DNA from: an uncultured Comamonas sp.
Lineage (GTDB): Bacteria > Pseudomonadota > Gammaproteobacteria > Burkholderiales > Burkholderiaceae_C
Assembly: GCA_947306475.1 (NCBI GenBank)
Contig: CAMZGS010000014.1
Coordinates: forward strand, 1 to 50,644
Direction: 5' to 3'
Length of the DNA stretch: 50,644 nucleotides
Shown: positions 25,181 through 36,447 of the stretch, in pieces
Position numbering within the stretch: position 1 is the first letter of the stretch
Layout of the letters: every line of letters begins with the position of its first letter
Translations under genes and position numbers: made by a program
Notes under the pieces: generated by a model
Told to the model about the DNA's origin: nothing
What the model saw: only the letters and a program-made list of their open reading frames with translations
The model's database searches: none

Positions 25181-26074
25181 ATGTCGTCCCCCACGCTTTC
25201 CATTGCCGTCCTGGGCACCGGCCTGATGGGCCTGCCCATGGCCCAGCGCCTGCTGCAGGCAGGCCACCAGGTGCATGCCTGGAACCGCACCCGCGCCAAG
25301 GCCGAGCCGCTGCTGGCCGCTGGCGCCCAGCTGCACGACAGCCCACGCGCTGCCTGCGCCCAGGCCGACATCACCCTGAGCATGCTGGAAAACGGCGATG
25401 TGGTGCAGCACGTGCTGTTCGGCATGGGCGAGGACAGCGCCTGCCACGGCCTGCGCCCGGGTAGTCTGGTGGTGGACATGGCATCTATCCAGCCTGCGCA
25501 GGCACGCCTGCACGCTGCACAGCTGCAGGGGCAGATGGTGCGCCACCTGGATGCGCCGGTCTCTGGCGGCACGGTGGGCGCTGCGGCGGGCACGCTGGCC
25601 ATCATGGTCGGCGGCGAGGCCGAGGACTTTGCCGCCGCCGCGCCCTTGTTTGCCCCGCTGGGGCGGGCCACCCATGTGGGGCCGCACGGCGCAGGGCAGC
25701 TGGCCAAGCTGGCCAATCAGATGATTGTCGGCATCACCATTGGCGCCGTGGCCGAGGCGCTGCTGCTGTGCGAAAAAGGCGGCGCCGACCCGGCGCAAGT
25801 GCGCCAGGCCATGCTGGGCGGCTTTGCCGACAGCCGCATCCTGCAGCTGCATGGCGAGCGCATGGTGCAGCGCAACTTCACCCCCGGCGCGCGCATGGGC
25901 GTGCAGCTCAAGGACATGCGCAATGCCCTGGCCACGGCAGAAGAAGTCGGCCTGCAAGCGCCCATCACCACGCTGTTTGAGCAGCTGTATGCCAGCGCCA
26001 TTGAAAACGGTTTTGACCAGCTGGACCACAGCGGCCTGTTTGCCGAGCTGGCGCGACGCAATGGCATGCAGTGA
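25181..26074 (+). CDS. NAD(P)-dependent beta-hydroxyacid dehydrogenase (3-hydroxyisobutyrate dehydrogenase / GlxR family)
   Basis: A 297-residue two-domain oxidoreductase. The Rossmann signature is VLGTGLMGLPMAQRLLQAG (9-27), followed by WNRT; the substrate loop is DAPVSGGTVGAAAGTLAIMVGG (about 127-148), and the catalytic lysine is in GQLAKLANQ near residue 175. Family members oxidise 3-hydroxyisobutyrate or reduce tartronate semialdehyde; which one applies here is not decidable. AAAGGAG lies 6-7 bases before the start. It is monocistronic, with a GC-rich hairpin after the stop. Confidence 0.9.
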   Translation: MSSPTLSIAVLGTGLMGLPMAQRLLQAGHQVHAWNRTRAKAEPLLAAGAQLHDSPRAACAQADITLSMLENGDVVQHVLFGMGEDSACHGLRPGSLVVDMASIQPAQARLHAAQLQGQMVRHLDAPVSGGTVGAAAGTLAIMVGGEAEDFAAAAPLFAPLGRATHVGPHGAGQLAKLANQMIVGITIGAVAEALLLCEKGGADPAQVRQAMLGGFADSRILQLHGERMVQRNFTPGARMGVQLKDMRNALATAEEVGLQAPITTLFEQLYASAIENGFDQLDHSGLFAELARRNGMQ

Positions 26075-26118
26075 CGCCACGAGCACCACGCCACCGCAAT
26101 AACGCCCGACAAAAGACA

Positions 26119-26147
26119 AGGCCAGCCACCTTCGCGGGGGCTGGCCT
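26119..26147. terminator. Hairpin between convergent genes
   Basis: A perfect 9-bp stem AGGCCAGCC / GGCTGGCCT with an 11-base loop, between the dehydrogenase stop and the convergent small membrane protein. On the minus strand it is followed by TGTCTTTTGTC, so it suits that direction better. Confidence 0.6.
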
Positions 26148-26194
26148 GGGTTGATTGGTGCGGGCTGCGCTGCGGCCCTGTGTATTGGCGGGGC

Positions 26195-26527
26195 TTAGCG
26201 CACCTCACGCGCCTGCACGTCGGTGACCTCGGCGGCCACTTGCGGCAGCACGCCACCGCGGCGGCTGGGCTGCTGGGCGGGCTGGGTGCTGGCAAAGCCA
26301 CCGGCACGCTGGCGCATGCTGGCCCAGGTGGCGGCCGTGCGCCACGACATGGGCATGGCCCACGGCGCCACGGGTCGTCCGGTCACGCGCGCCCACAGGG
26401 CACGCAGCGCCCAGACCAGCGCCAGCACGCTGGCCACCACCAGCAGGCTGCACAGGAACACCACTCCAGCCAGCACCAGGAGCAAGCGCACCACAAAACG
26501 GGAGAAGCTGGAGAAGAAGTCGTTCAC
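26195..26527 (-). CDS. Small membrane protein of unknown function downstream of clpB
   Basis: A 110-residue protein with a hydrophobic stretch at about residues 12-42 (FVVRLLLVLAGVVFLCSLLV onward), which could form one long or two short helices, and a basic, Arg/Gln-rich tail. No known domain recognised. It starts with GTG, supported by AAAGGA 7-8 bases upstream. It lies 51 bases after clpB on the same strand without a visible terminator between, so it may be co-transcribed with clpB. Confidence 0.65.
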   Translation of the reverse strand: MNDFFSSFSRFVVRLLLVLAGVVFLCSLLVVASVLALVWALRALWARVTGRPVAPWAMPMSWRTAATWASMRQRAGGFASTQPAQQPSRRGGVLPQVAAEVTDVQAREVR

Positions 26528-26578
26528 AAGGTGTCCTTTCTGGTCTGATGCGCTGCAGCGGGCAGCGCGATGTCGATG

Positions 26579-29185
<2,607 letters not shown>

Positions 29186-29368
29186 GGAAAACTTCCTTTG
29201 CAACAAACATTGAACTGCCTGGCAGGTAAAGACATGCCGCCTGTTTTCAAGGCCGGGCCACCTGCCTGACGGCACGGCACGTGGCCAGGACACCAACGGC
29301 AGCAGTTGCCGGAATCGTGCAGGCACGCCACTGTGCCCGCACTGGCCGCCCCGGCACAACGGGCGCCC

Positions 29369-29992
29369 TCACCAGAAGGCAAGCGCCCGCACCGCCTCCG
29401 CCAGATTGGCCCGAGCCTGCGCTTCAAAGCGTATGCCAAAGGCAGAGGTGCTGTAAATCCGCGCACGCGCAAGAAAGGCCTGCAGCACGGATCGACGCTT
29501 GCGGTTGTAAAGCAGCCGCGGCACCCAGGCGTATTCCTGCCGGATTTGCTGCTCGTACTGCGCAAAGCGCGCCGCCGGGGCGCCAAGGATGGCCAGGTCG
29601 ATGTCCACCAGCAGCTGCTGGTCTGGGTCCACCGGCACGGCGTCGTGGCAAGTGGCCAGAATCAGCGCGTGCACGCGAGCCTGCACGGCTGGGGCGGCTC
29701 CTGCGGCATGCAGCGCACGCTGCGCCCAGTCGGCGCTTTGCTGCTCGTTGCTGCTGCCGCGCACGTCGTAGATGGCATCGTGGAACCACAACGCAATGGC
29801 CACTTCACCGGGGTGCTGGGCCAGGTCGGCAGCGCTGTCCAGGTGCGCCAGACACTCGCCCAGGTGCTGCAGGGTGTGGTAATGCCGCTGTGGCTCACCA
29901 TAGGCGTGCAGCAGCTGCTCGTACAGCCCCGCTGGCGGTGGCAATGCCAGCCGGCTCCAGGCCTGTGTCCAGTGGGTGCGCAGCTCCTGCAT
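29369..29992 (-). CDS. Predicted HD-superfamily metal-dependent phosphohydrolase (COG4339-like)
   Basis: A 207-residue cytoplasmic protein. The motifs RHYHTLQHLGECL (about 36-48), WFHDAIYDVRGSSNEQQSA (about 69-87) and ATCHDAVPVD with DIDLAILG match the HD-like family of predicted phosphohydrolases sometimes mislabelled as NMDA-receptor-like. The substrate is unknown. It lies between clpB and the cation exporter on the same strand with gaps of 183 and 54 bases. The start has no good ribosome site. Confidence 0.78.
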   Translation of the reverse strand: MQELRTHWTQAWSRLALPPPAGLYEQLLHAYGEPQRHYHTLQHLGECLAHLDSAADLAQHPGEVAIALWFHDAIYDVRGSSNEQQSADWAQRALHAAGAAPAVQARVHALILATCHDAVPVDPDQQLLVDIDLAILGAPAARFAQYEQQIRQEYAWVPRLLYNRKRRSVLQAFLARARIYSTSAFGIRFEAQARANLAEAVRALAFW

Positions 29993-30046
29993 GGTGGTGG
30001 CGTGTGGGTGAAGTTGGCGGGCGGGCAGCAGGACTTTTCAGCCTTC

Positions 30047-31006
30047 TCAGCCCGGTGCGGAGGGCGGCACGGCAGCATCTTCGGCGACCTGCTGCCCCTG
30101 GGCTTCCAGCACCGTCTCCATGCCCAGGGGCAGGATTTCCAGGGTGGCATGCAGCCCGGGCACGGCCGCCATGAGGTCTTTTTCCACCTGACAGCGCAGC
30201 CGGGCGGCCTGGCCCAGGCTCCAGTGCGCGGGCACGTGCATGTGCAGCTGGGCAAAGCTGCGCTGCCCGGCGCAACGCGTGGCCAGGGCATCGAAGTAGA
30301 TATCGCCGTGACGCTCCGTGTGCTGCCGCAGCACGGCCTGCAGGGCAGCAACCTGCTGTGGCTCCAGGGCTTCGTCCATCAGCCCCTGGGAAGCATGCCA
30401 GATCAGGTGCCCGCCCTCCTTCAGGATGTTGAGCGCCACCACGATGGCGATGCTCCCGTCCAGCCACAGCCAGCCGGTAAGGTGCACCGCCGCCAGAGCC
30501 ACCACCACGCCCACGGAAGTCCAGACATCGGTGAGCAGGTGGCGCGCATCGGCGCGCAGCGCCACCGACTGGTGCACCCTGGACGAGCGCAGCATGACCA
30601 GCGCCAGCACGCCATTGCAGGCGGTGCTCAGCGCCGACAGCCCCATGCCCCAGCCCAGTGCCTGCAAGGGGACGGGGTAGATCAGCCGGTGGATGGCCGC
30701 CCACAGGATGGCCAGTGCTGCACCCACGATCAGAATGCCCTCAAAACCCGAAGAGAAATACTCCGCCTTGCTGTGCCCGAAGGGGTGGTCGGCATCGGCC
30801 GGACGCCGCGCGATGGTGACCATCAGCAGGGCGAACATGGCGCCGGCCAGATTGACGAAGGACTCCAGCGCATCCGAGAGCAGCCCCACGGAATCGGTCA
30901 GCCACCAGGCGCCCATCTTGAGCACGATGGTCAGCACCGCCACCGCCACCGAGGCGCGCAACAGGAACACGGGCGAGAGGCGCTGCCAGATCGCTTCAGT
31001 TTGCAT
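30047..31006 (-). CDS. Cation diffusion facilitator (CDF) metal exporter
   Basis: A 319-residue inner-membrane protein with about six helices and a C-terminal cytoplasmic metal-sensing domain (about 210-300). The conserved SVGLLSDALESFVNL in helix 2 and HLLTD (HxxxD) in helix 5 are metal-site regions of Fe/Zn/Mn-type CDF proteins; HPFGHSKAEYFSSG is the loop signature. ATG 31006, 2 bases after the moaE stop, has GGGA about 9 bases upstream. A GTG at 31018 would overlap moaE. The metal is not determinable, probably Zn or Fe. Confidence 0.88.
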   Translation of the reverse strand: MQTEAIWQRLSPVFLLRASVAVAVLTIVLKMGAWWLTDSVGLLSDALESFVNLAGAMFALLMVTIARRPADADHPFGHSKAEYFSSGFEGILIVGAALAILWAAIHRLIYPVPLQALGWGMGLSALSTACNGVLALVMLRSSRVHQSVALRADARHLLTDVWTSVGVVVALAAVHLTGWLWLDGSIAIVVALNILKEGGHLIWHASQGLMDEALEPQQVAALQAVLRQHTERHGDIYFDALATRCAGQRSFAQLHMHVPAHWSLGQAARLRCQVEKDLMAAVPGLHATLEILPLGMETVLEAQGQQVAEDAAVPPSAPG

Positions 31007-31008
31007 AG

Positions 31009-31461
31009 CTATTCCCACCGAGCCAGAGCCAATTCATCACTGGTTCTGGCGTCAACCCAGCGTGCACCCTGCGGGGTCTGCTCCTTTTTCCAGAACGGAG
31101 CTTCGGACTTGAGGTAATCCATGATGAATTCGCAGGCCTGAAAGCTCGCCCCCCGGTGGGCGCTGGTCACGGCCACCAGCACGATCTGGTCGGTCGGCTG
31201 CAGCAGTCCCACCCGGTGGATGACGCGCGCGCCATCGATGCCGAAGCGCTCACGGGCGCGCTCGATGATGGCGGCAATGCTCTTTTCCGTCATGCCGGGG
31301 TAGTGCTCCAGCTCCATGCTGGAGACGGCATCGCCCTCGTTGTGCTCGCGCACCAGGCCCACAAAGGCGCAGGCCGCGCCCACCCGGGCATTGCCGGCGC
31401 GCAGGGCGGCCAGCTCGGTGGAGACGTCAAAATCTCCGGTTTGTATGCAGACACTGAACAT
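31009..31461 (-). CDS. moaE: Molybdopterin synthase catalytic subunit MoaE
   Basis: A 150-residue large subunit of molybdopterin synthase, which with MoaD-thiocarboxylate converts precursor Z to molybdopterin. Signatures are FVGLVREHNEGD, LEHYPGMTEK, and the catalytic region SAHRGASFQACEFIMDYLK followed by PFWKKE. ATG 31461 gives the family's MFSVxIQTxDFDV-type start; an upstream TTG at 31488 is rejected. No moaD lies beside it in the window, so it is presumably upstream on another operon. The stop nearly touches the CDF gene start, so the two may be co-transcribed. Confidence 0.95.
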   Translation of the reverse strand: MFSVCIQTGDFDVSTELAALRAGNARVGAACAFVGLVREHNEGDAVSSMELEHYPGMTEKSIAAIIERARERFGIDGARVIHRVGLLQPTDQIVLVAVTSAHRGASFQACEFIMDYLKSEAPFWKKEQTPQGARWVDARTSDELALARWE

Positions 31462-31549
31462 GGCCGGAATTGTCGCAGCCCCCTGCAACCGGCAGGCAAA
31501 GCCCAGACAATGCGTGCCTGTTTCCGAGGACCATCATCCGTACGTGCCC

Positions 31550-31804
31550 ATGGCCACCACCACCATCGACAACCCCGAATACCTGCTCTACCCCAGCCCG
31601 CGCAACGAGTACCGCATCGTGTTTGCCCACCTGCACTTCGTGCCCCATCCCTATGCGCTGATCCACCTGCCGGACTTTCGCTTTCGCGGCCGGGCCACGC
31701 TGTTCAGCGCCCAGCGCAAGAGCGACGGTCGCATGGGCCAGGTCGTCAGTTGCGAGCTGGAAGAGGATCTGCAGCGCTTCATCACCCAGTTCACGCCGGA
31801 TTGA
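31550..31804 (+). CDS. Small protein of unknown function
   Basis: An 84-residue soluble protein starting MATTTIDNPEYLLYPSPRN, with HLHFVPHPYALIHLPDFRF and an acidic helical end. I do not recognise a family. The frame is open further upstream but overlaps moaE; ATG 31550 is the plausible start, though its ribosome site is weak. The next small gene begins 6 bases after the stop, so the two form a pair divergent from moaE. Confidence 0.6.
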   Translation: MATTTIDNPEYLLYPSPRNEYRIVFAHLHFVPHPYALIHLPDFRFRGRATLFSAQRKSDGRMGQVVSCELEEDLQRFITQFTPD

Positions 31805-31810
31805 TCCGCC

Positions 31811-32125
31811 ATGGACGAGAGCAACCAGATCGAGGTCCCGGCCAGCTTCAGCCAGCTGTTTCGCAACGCCAGCGGGCGCCTGCAGGCCCCGGCCCAGACC
31901 GTGCTGGCACGCTACGAGCTGTGCGAGGACCTGGCCTGCGCCCTGACGGAACAGGCGCAAGCCCTGTACCACAACGGCCACAGCGACGAAGCCGGCGTGC
32001 TGCTGGGCCTGCACGCAGCCATCAGCGGCCCGGCATCGGGCCTGAATGCGGCAGAAGCCAACTGGGTGGTGCAGCGCCTGGCCGAGCTGCTGAACTGGCG
32101 CGCACCACAGCTGCCGGCGGCCTGA
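31811..32125 (+). CDS. Small helical protein of unknown function
   Basis: A 104-residue, mostly helical, mildly acidic protein (MDESNQIEVPASFSQLF) with no signal peptide or membrane helix. No domain recognised. It directly follows the 84-residue gene and is convergent with the large EF-hand protein 24 bases away. Its coding character (long frame, tight spacing) is fair. Confidence 0.65.
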   Translation: MDESNQIEVPASFSQLFRNASGRLQAPAQTVLARYELCEDLACALTEQAQALYHNGHSDEAGVLLGLHAAISGPASGLNAAEANWVVQRLAELLNWRAPQLPAA

Positions 32126-32149
32126 CGCCAGGCTGCGCCGCCGCGCTCC

Positions 32150-34366
32150 TCAGTTGCCCGCCTCGGCCGGGGCGGCTTCTGCGGCGGCGGCAGGTGCCTG
32201 GGCATCCGCCGCGCTTTCCTCCTGCACCACCTCGGCCGCTGCAGGTTGCCAGCCCTCGGGCAACCAGCGGTTGAGCCAGCCCTGGCTCCAGGACAGCGCC
32301 GCCAGCAGCACCAGCACCACCAGTGCCCACACCCAGGGCATGACCGACGGCGCGGCATAGGGGTCGTACAGGCTGCGCTGGGCGTTGGGCGGCACCTGGG
32401 CCAGTTGCGACAGCGAACGCCCCAGCGGCAGATTGATCTTCATGCGACCGTTGATGGCCCAGCCGCTGGCATCCAGGATGGGGCCCAGGCTGCGTTCGCG
32501 CAGCTTGAGCCAGGCAATCAGCATGCTCGGACCGGAGATGGCCAGCACCACGCCCAGAATGGCCAGGGGAATCCACGGCCCCAGCTCCAGCACCTTGGAG
32601 AGCACGGCCACCACCACCGTGCTGATGGAGCCCAGCGCCACACCAATGGCAGCGACGGTGCCCACATCGGTCTTGCGCGGCGCGGCAGCTTCGGCGCTGA
32701 CCTTGCCTTCCGCCAGACTGGCCGCCTTGGTCAGCATGCCTTCGGTGACGGAGGCATCCTTGCTGGCGGCACGCTTGGCCACCTGCTCTTCCACCATGCG
32801 CAGGAACTTCTTGTAGGGCGAGAAGAAGGCCTGCCCCACGCTGGTGGGGTTTTCGATCAGGGTGGTGATGACGGCATCCCAGTCCCGGCCCTGGCGGTCG
32901 TAGAAGATGCCCTTGCGACCGACGAACAGAAAGTCCACATCGCCCGCCGTGAATGCAGCCACGATGTGGCGCACCTCGCTGCCACGGCGGCATTCGCAAT
33001 AGGCCAGATAGGTCTTGGCCAGCCCGGCCAGGGCGGCGTGGGCCCCGGGGTCCTGCACGTCCACCGTCAGCTCGCAGCTGCGCCCGTCCAGGTACAGGGT
33101 GCCCGCCTGAAACATGGCGCCGCTGCGGCTGTAGAAACTGGAGAACGAGACAAAGTTGTTCAGCAGCGGCAGCAGGTCGCGCTGCAGGCGGATGAGTTTT
33201 TCCAGGTTCTTCGCCTGGGCGCTGTGCTCCTGCTCGGCGCTATCGCGCTCGATCAGTGCCAGCAGCTGCGCCTGGGCATCGCTGGCCAGCAGGGCCTGTG
33301 CTTCTTCCAGCGGCATGTCGGCCACGGGCGTGGTGGGGCGCTGGGCCAGCCAGGTCTGGCAGGGCACCAGCTGTGCCTTGAGCTGCTGCCACTGCGCCAC
33401 GGTGAGCTGCTCCTGCGCCCCCAGCAGCGGGACAATGGCATGCTGGCGCAGCGCCTCCATGGCCGCCACCCAGGCGGGGTTGAACCCTCCGTTCAGCGGC
33501 AGCACGGCCTGGGGGTCGATGCGCGCCAGGGGCAGCGCGGCAATGGCGGCATCATCCACCGTCAGCGCCTGCTGGCCCAGGCTGGCATAGCCCTCCTCGC
33601 TGGGGCTCAGGGGTTGCTGGGCCGAGGCATCGAAGGCGGCCAGCTGGCAGCGGGCAAAAAAGTCGTCCACCTTGGCCTGCACGGCAGTGAGCGCCTGCGC
33701 CGCAGCCTGGGCCTGCTGCGCATCGGGCAGGCCGCACAGCTGCTGCGGGCCCTGCGCCAGCCAATCGATCAGGGCCTGCACGTCGGCAAAGAACTGTTCC
33801 ACCTGGGGCCGGGCCAGGCCGGGTTGCTCGTCGCGCCCCAGCTCGCTGCCGTAGGCGTCCATGATGCGCTGCGCCAGGGCCCGCAGCTCGGGCTGCTCCT
33901 GCAGCGCCTGCAAGGACAGAATGCCGTCGCCATTGAAAGGCATGGCGTGCAGCTCGGCCAGGCGCTGCTGCACCTGGGCCAGGCTCAGGCTGGTGGCCCC
34001 ATCCTGCCCGGCCAGGGCCAGGATGCGCTGCGCCTCGGCCAGCATGGCGGCGCCGTTTTCCGCGTCGGTCTGGATGCTGTCCAGCTGCAGCACGTCGCTG
34101 GTGCTGGCCAGCACTTCCGGATCGCGCACATGGGCCACGGCCCACTGGCAGGCCTGCAGCAGCTCGGGGGCGCGGATGCGGCCATCGCCGTCCTCGTCGA
34201 TCAGGTCCAGGGTGGCCGCATCGAACTCCACCCCGCGCGTGGGACAGGCCAGCGCAACCCAGAGCTTCTGGTCCAGCTGCGCCAGATGGGCAATATCGGC
34301 GCCCGTTCGAATGACCACCTGATCGACGCCCCCTGCGCGTACAAACTGCCAACGGTGTTGCTGCAT
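32150..34366 (-). CDS. Large EF-hand membrane protein of unknown function
   Basis: A 738-residue protein. Near residues 56-70 is a canonical EF-hand loop, DEDGDGRIRAPE (D1, D3, D5, G6, I8, E12), and near 145 a partial one (NGDGILSL). The middle is long, soluble and helical. The C-terminal third has two hydrophobic helices near 570-620 (VAAIGVALGSISTVVVAVL and PWIPLAILGVVLAISGPSML) and one near 690 (PWVWALVVLVLLAALSW), then a Glu/Ala-rich tail. I do not recognise a named family. The start at 34366 is favoured by AAGG 7 bases upstream; ATG 34372 adds two residues. It diverges from the SPOR gene. Confidence 0.72.
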   Translation of the reverse strand: MQQHRWQFVRAGGVDQVVIRTGADIAHLAQLDQKLWVALACPTRGVEFDAATLDLIDEDGDGRIRAPELLQACQWAVAHVRDPEVLASTSDVLQLDSIQTDAENGAAMLAEAQRILALAGQDGATSLSLAQVQQRLAELHAMPFNGDGILSLQALQEQPELRALAQRIMDAYGSELGRDEQPGLARPQVEQFFADVQALIDWLAQGPQQLCGLPDAQQAQAAAQALTAVQAKVDDFFARCQLAAFDASAQQPLSPSEEGYASLGQQALTVDDAAIAALPLARIDPQAVLPLNGGFNPAWVAAMEALRQHAIVPLLGAQEQLTVAQWQQLKAQLVPCQTWLAQRPTTPVADMPLEEAQALLASDAQAQLLALIERDSAEQEHSAQAKNLEKLIRLQRDLLPLLNNFVSFSSFYSRSGAMFQAGTLYLDGRSCELTVDVQDPGAHAALAGLAKTYLAYCECRRGSEVRHIVAAFTAGDVDFLFVGRKGIFYDRQGRDWDAVITTLIENPTSVGQAFFSPYKKFLRMVEEQVAKRAASKDASVTEGMLTKAASLAEGKVSAEAAAPRKTDVGTVAAIGVALGSISTVVVAVLSKVLELGPWIPLAILGVVLAISGPSMLIAWLKLRERSLGPILDASGWAINGRMKINLPLGRSLSQLAQVPPNAQRSLYDPYAAPSVMPWVWALVVLVLLAALSWSQGWLNRWLPEGWQPAAAEVVQEESAADAQAPAAAAEAAPAEAGN

Positions 34367-34487
34367 AGACATGCCTTGTTCAATCCATCAAATGTGTAAA
34401 GGGCGCCAGTGTAAAAGTTGCCCCCACCGCCCTGCTGCGCACGGCCACATATGCCCCGACGCGCTGCCCTGAAAGCCCACCCCAGCC

Positions 34488-35894
34488 ATGCCACAATTTG
34501 CCCCCATGTCTGCGCCACCCCATTCCCACGACGCTCACAGCACCCAGGCTGCCTCGGGCAACGCCGCACCCACCTCCGGACTGCTGCCTCAGCTGTATCA
34601 GCACGTCATTGGCCCGCTGCAGGCCGAGTACTACCAGCGCCACTTCCTGCGGTTTGAAACCCTGGGCCACCCCAGCCCCAGCTGGAATGGCGCCGCCGCC
34701 TGCTGCACCCTGGGCTGGGGGCTGTTGCGCGGACTGTGGCGCCCCACGGCCATCTACGCCGCCCTGGTGCTGGTCGCGCTGGCGGTGTGGCTGCTGGGCC
34801 TGCATGGGCGCATCCCCATGCACATGGAAACCTCACTGGTGCTGCTGGGCACATTGCTGGCGGGAGCCGTGCCGGGTTTTCTGGGCAATGGCTGGTACTA
34901 CCGCCAGGTGCATCACCAGACCATGAGCGCCCTGGAGCAGGCGCCCACGCTGGCCAAGGCCCAGAGCCTGCTGGAGGCGCAGGCCCCCGGCCGCAGACAC
35001 CGCCAGCTGGCCGCAGCCGGGCAGGTGACATGGTGGCTGCTGCTGGCCGGCCTGATCTGGGCAGGGCTTGCGCCTGCCTCGCCCCCCGCCGAGCCAACGG
35101 CTGCGCGGGTGGGACCGCCAGTGCTGCATTTCCCCAATACCCCAAATACTCCCCCTGACACCAGCGCCACCGACGGCACGGCCACCAACGAGGCGCCTGC
35201 CGCGACGGAAGCTGCGCCACCGGCAGCAGTGACCGTTCCCTCCCTCAACGTTGCCGCGCCGTCCACCGAGGCAACCAGCCCCACCACCATCGATGCAGCA
35301 TCCGTAGCCGCTGCCGCGCTGCCGGCTGCAGCAGGGGCTGCCATATCTGCCGCACCCGCACCTGCGCCCCAGCCTGTCGCAGCTGCGGCTGCGGCTGCAC
35401 CGACGCCCGCATCGACTCAGGCAGCACCGCCCCCCGCCAAGGCTGCCTCCAGAAAAGAGGCTGCGGCCCCAAGGGAAGCCGCCAGGAAAGAAGCTGCCAA
35501 GCCCGCAGCAGGCGCCACCGCGCGCAAGAAGGAACCTGCCCGCAAGGGGGCCACACAACCTGCCGCAGGCAAGAATCCAGCCACCAGAAGCAGCAACCGG
35601 GTGGCTGGCACGCCCACCAACACCACCGCCAAGGCTGCGCAGAAGAACACGCCACCCAGCACCCAGCGCTACTACGTCAATGTGGGCACCTACGCCAACG
35701 CCGACAACGCCGCCAGGGTCGAAGCCAGCATCCGCGCCGCGCGCCTGCCCGTGGTCAAGCACACCAGCACCACCAACAAGGGCGAGCTGGTGCGCCTGCG
35801 CGCCGGCCCATTTGCCACGCAGGCCGAGGCCCAGGCCGCGCAGCGCACCCTGCAGGCCAGAAAGCTGCCGGCCACACTGCAGCCAATCCGCTGA
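34488..35894 (+). CDS. Membrane protein with DUF2628-like N-terminus and C-terminal SPOR domain
   Basis: A 468-residue protein. The N-terminal part (about 45-195) has RHFLRFETLGHPSPSWNG and three to four hydrophobic segments, resembling DUF2628 proteins. A long Ala/Pro/Thr then Lys/Ala-rich linker (about 200-390) leads to a SPOR domain (about 390-468; YYVNVGTYANADNAARVEAS, VRLRAGPFATQAEAQAA). SPOR domains bind denuded peptidoglycan at division sites, so a periplasmic C-terminus and a cell-wall role are inferred. The start is uncertain: ATG 34488 or ATG 34506, neither with a clear ribosome site. Confidence 0.75.
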   Translation: MPQFAPMSAPPHSHDAHSTQAASGNAAPTSGLLPQLYQHVIGPLQAEYYQRHFLRFETLGHPSPSWNGAAACCTLGWGLLRGLWRPTAIYAALVLVALAVWLLGLHGRIPMHMETSLVLLGTLLAGAVPGFLGNGWYYRQVHHQTMSALEQAPTLAKAQSLLEAQAPGRRHRQLAAAGQVTWWLLLAGLIWAGLAPASPPAEPTAARVGPPVLHFPNTPNTPPDTSATDGTATNEAPAATEAAPPAAVTVPSLNVAAPSTEATSPTTIDAASVAAAALPAAAGAAISAAPAPAPQPVAAAAAAAPTPASTQAAPPPAKAASRKEAAAPREAARKEAAKPAAGATARKKEPARKGATQPAAGKNPATRSSNRVAGTPTNTTAKAAQKNTPPSTQRYYVNVGTYANADNAARVEASIRAARLPVVKHTSTTNKGELVRLRAGPFATQAEAQAAQRTLQARKLPATLQPIR

Positions 35895-35954
35895 GGGCCC
35901 GGCGGCGGGCAGGTGCGCCGGCTATGGACGCAGCGCCCGACGCACAGATCGTTA

Positions 35955-35982
35955 CCGCCCGCCCTCGTGCACCAGCGGGCGG
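35955..35982 (+). terminator. GC-rich hairpin after the SPOR gene
   Basis: A perfect 8-bp stem CCGCCCGC / GCGGGCGG with a 12-base loop, 60 bases after the stop. No T-run follows, so it is only a candidate terminator. Confidence 0.4.
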
Positions 35983-36052
35983 GCGCGTTAACGTTGAGGT
36001 CGGTGTCGGGACTGCAACCCGGCGTTCTGTTCAGATGAAGGAGATCACCACC

Positions 36053-36352
36053 ATGCGCCTTGTCTTGCTGCTGCTGGCCAGCACCTTGCTCACCGCCTGC
36101 GCTCTGCCCTCCCGCCAGGGCAGGCAGGAATTGCCGCCGCGCCCATTGCAGCGCTGCGATGCCGAGGCGGCCCAATGGGCTGTCGGCAAGACCAATACCG
36201 AGCACAACGTGAACGAGGCGCGCAAGCGCGCGGGCGCCTACATGGTGCGCGTGGTTCCCCTGGGCCAGCCGGCCACGAGCGAGTTCAACGCCGAGCGCCT
36301 GAACCTGGAGGTGGATGCCACCGGCCGCATCGTCGCGGCCCGTTGTGGCTAG
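36053..36352 (+). CDS. Peptidase inhibitor I78-like lipoprotein
   Basis: A 99-residue lipoprotein: the signal MRLVLLLLASTLLTAC has lipobox LTAC with Cys16 as lipid site. The mature part carries CDAEAAQWAVGK, VRVVPLGQPATSEFNAERL, and a closing DATGRIVAARCG, the pattern of I78 inhibitor proteins with two Cys that may form a disulfide. I78 members inhibit subtilisin-like serine proteases; this target is unknown. ATG 36053 is chosen because AAGGAG lies about 9 bases upstream; the earlier in-frame ATG at 36035 lies on that site. Confidence 0.8.
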   Translation: MRLVLLLLASTLLTACALPSRQGRQELPPRPLQRCDAEAAQWAVGKTNTEHNVNEARKRAGAYMVRVVPLGQPATSEFNAERLNLEVDATGRIVAARCG

Positions 36353-36447
36353 ATGTTTTTTATAGCTGCCACCGCTTGGTAGATCTTGGTCTCAGGATTG
36401 AAAACACCTGAAATCCATGCTCTGTCAGCGGTAGATGCTCTGATTTT
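36353..36447. repeat. Intergenic stretch with degenerate TAGCTGCC-ACCGCTT element
   Basis: It lies between the convergent I78 and hemW genes. TAGCTGCCACCGCTT near 36373-36387 imperfectly pairs with AGCGGTAGATGCT near 36429-36441. This is a degenerate member of the hairpin family seen at 21168-21210 and 44653-44744, probably acting as a terminator. Confidence 0.4.

Noticed and set aside
29245..29251. CTTGAAA on the minus strand upstream of clpB as a sigma-32 -35 box
   Set aside because: No CCCCAT-type -10 lies at the proper 13-17 base spacing, so the heat-shock promoter is not supported by what is visible.
32246..34399. Plus-strand open frame of 717 codons opposite the EF-hand gene
   Set aside because: The translation is low-complexity Gln/His/Gly-rich. 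The minus-strand protein has a canonical EF-hand and membrane helices, so it is the real gene.
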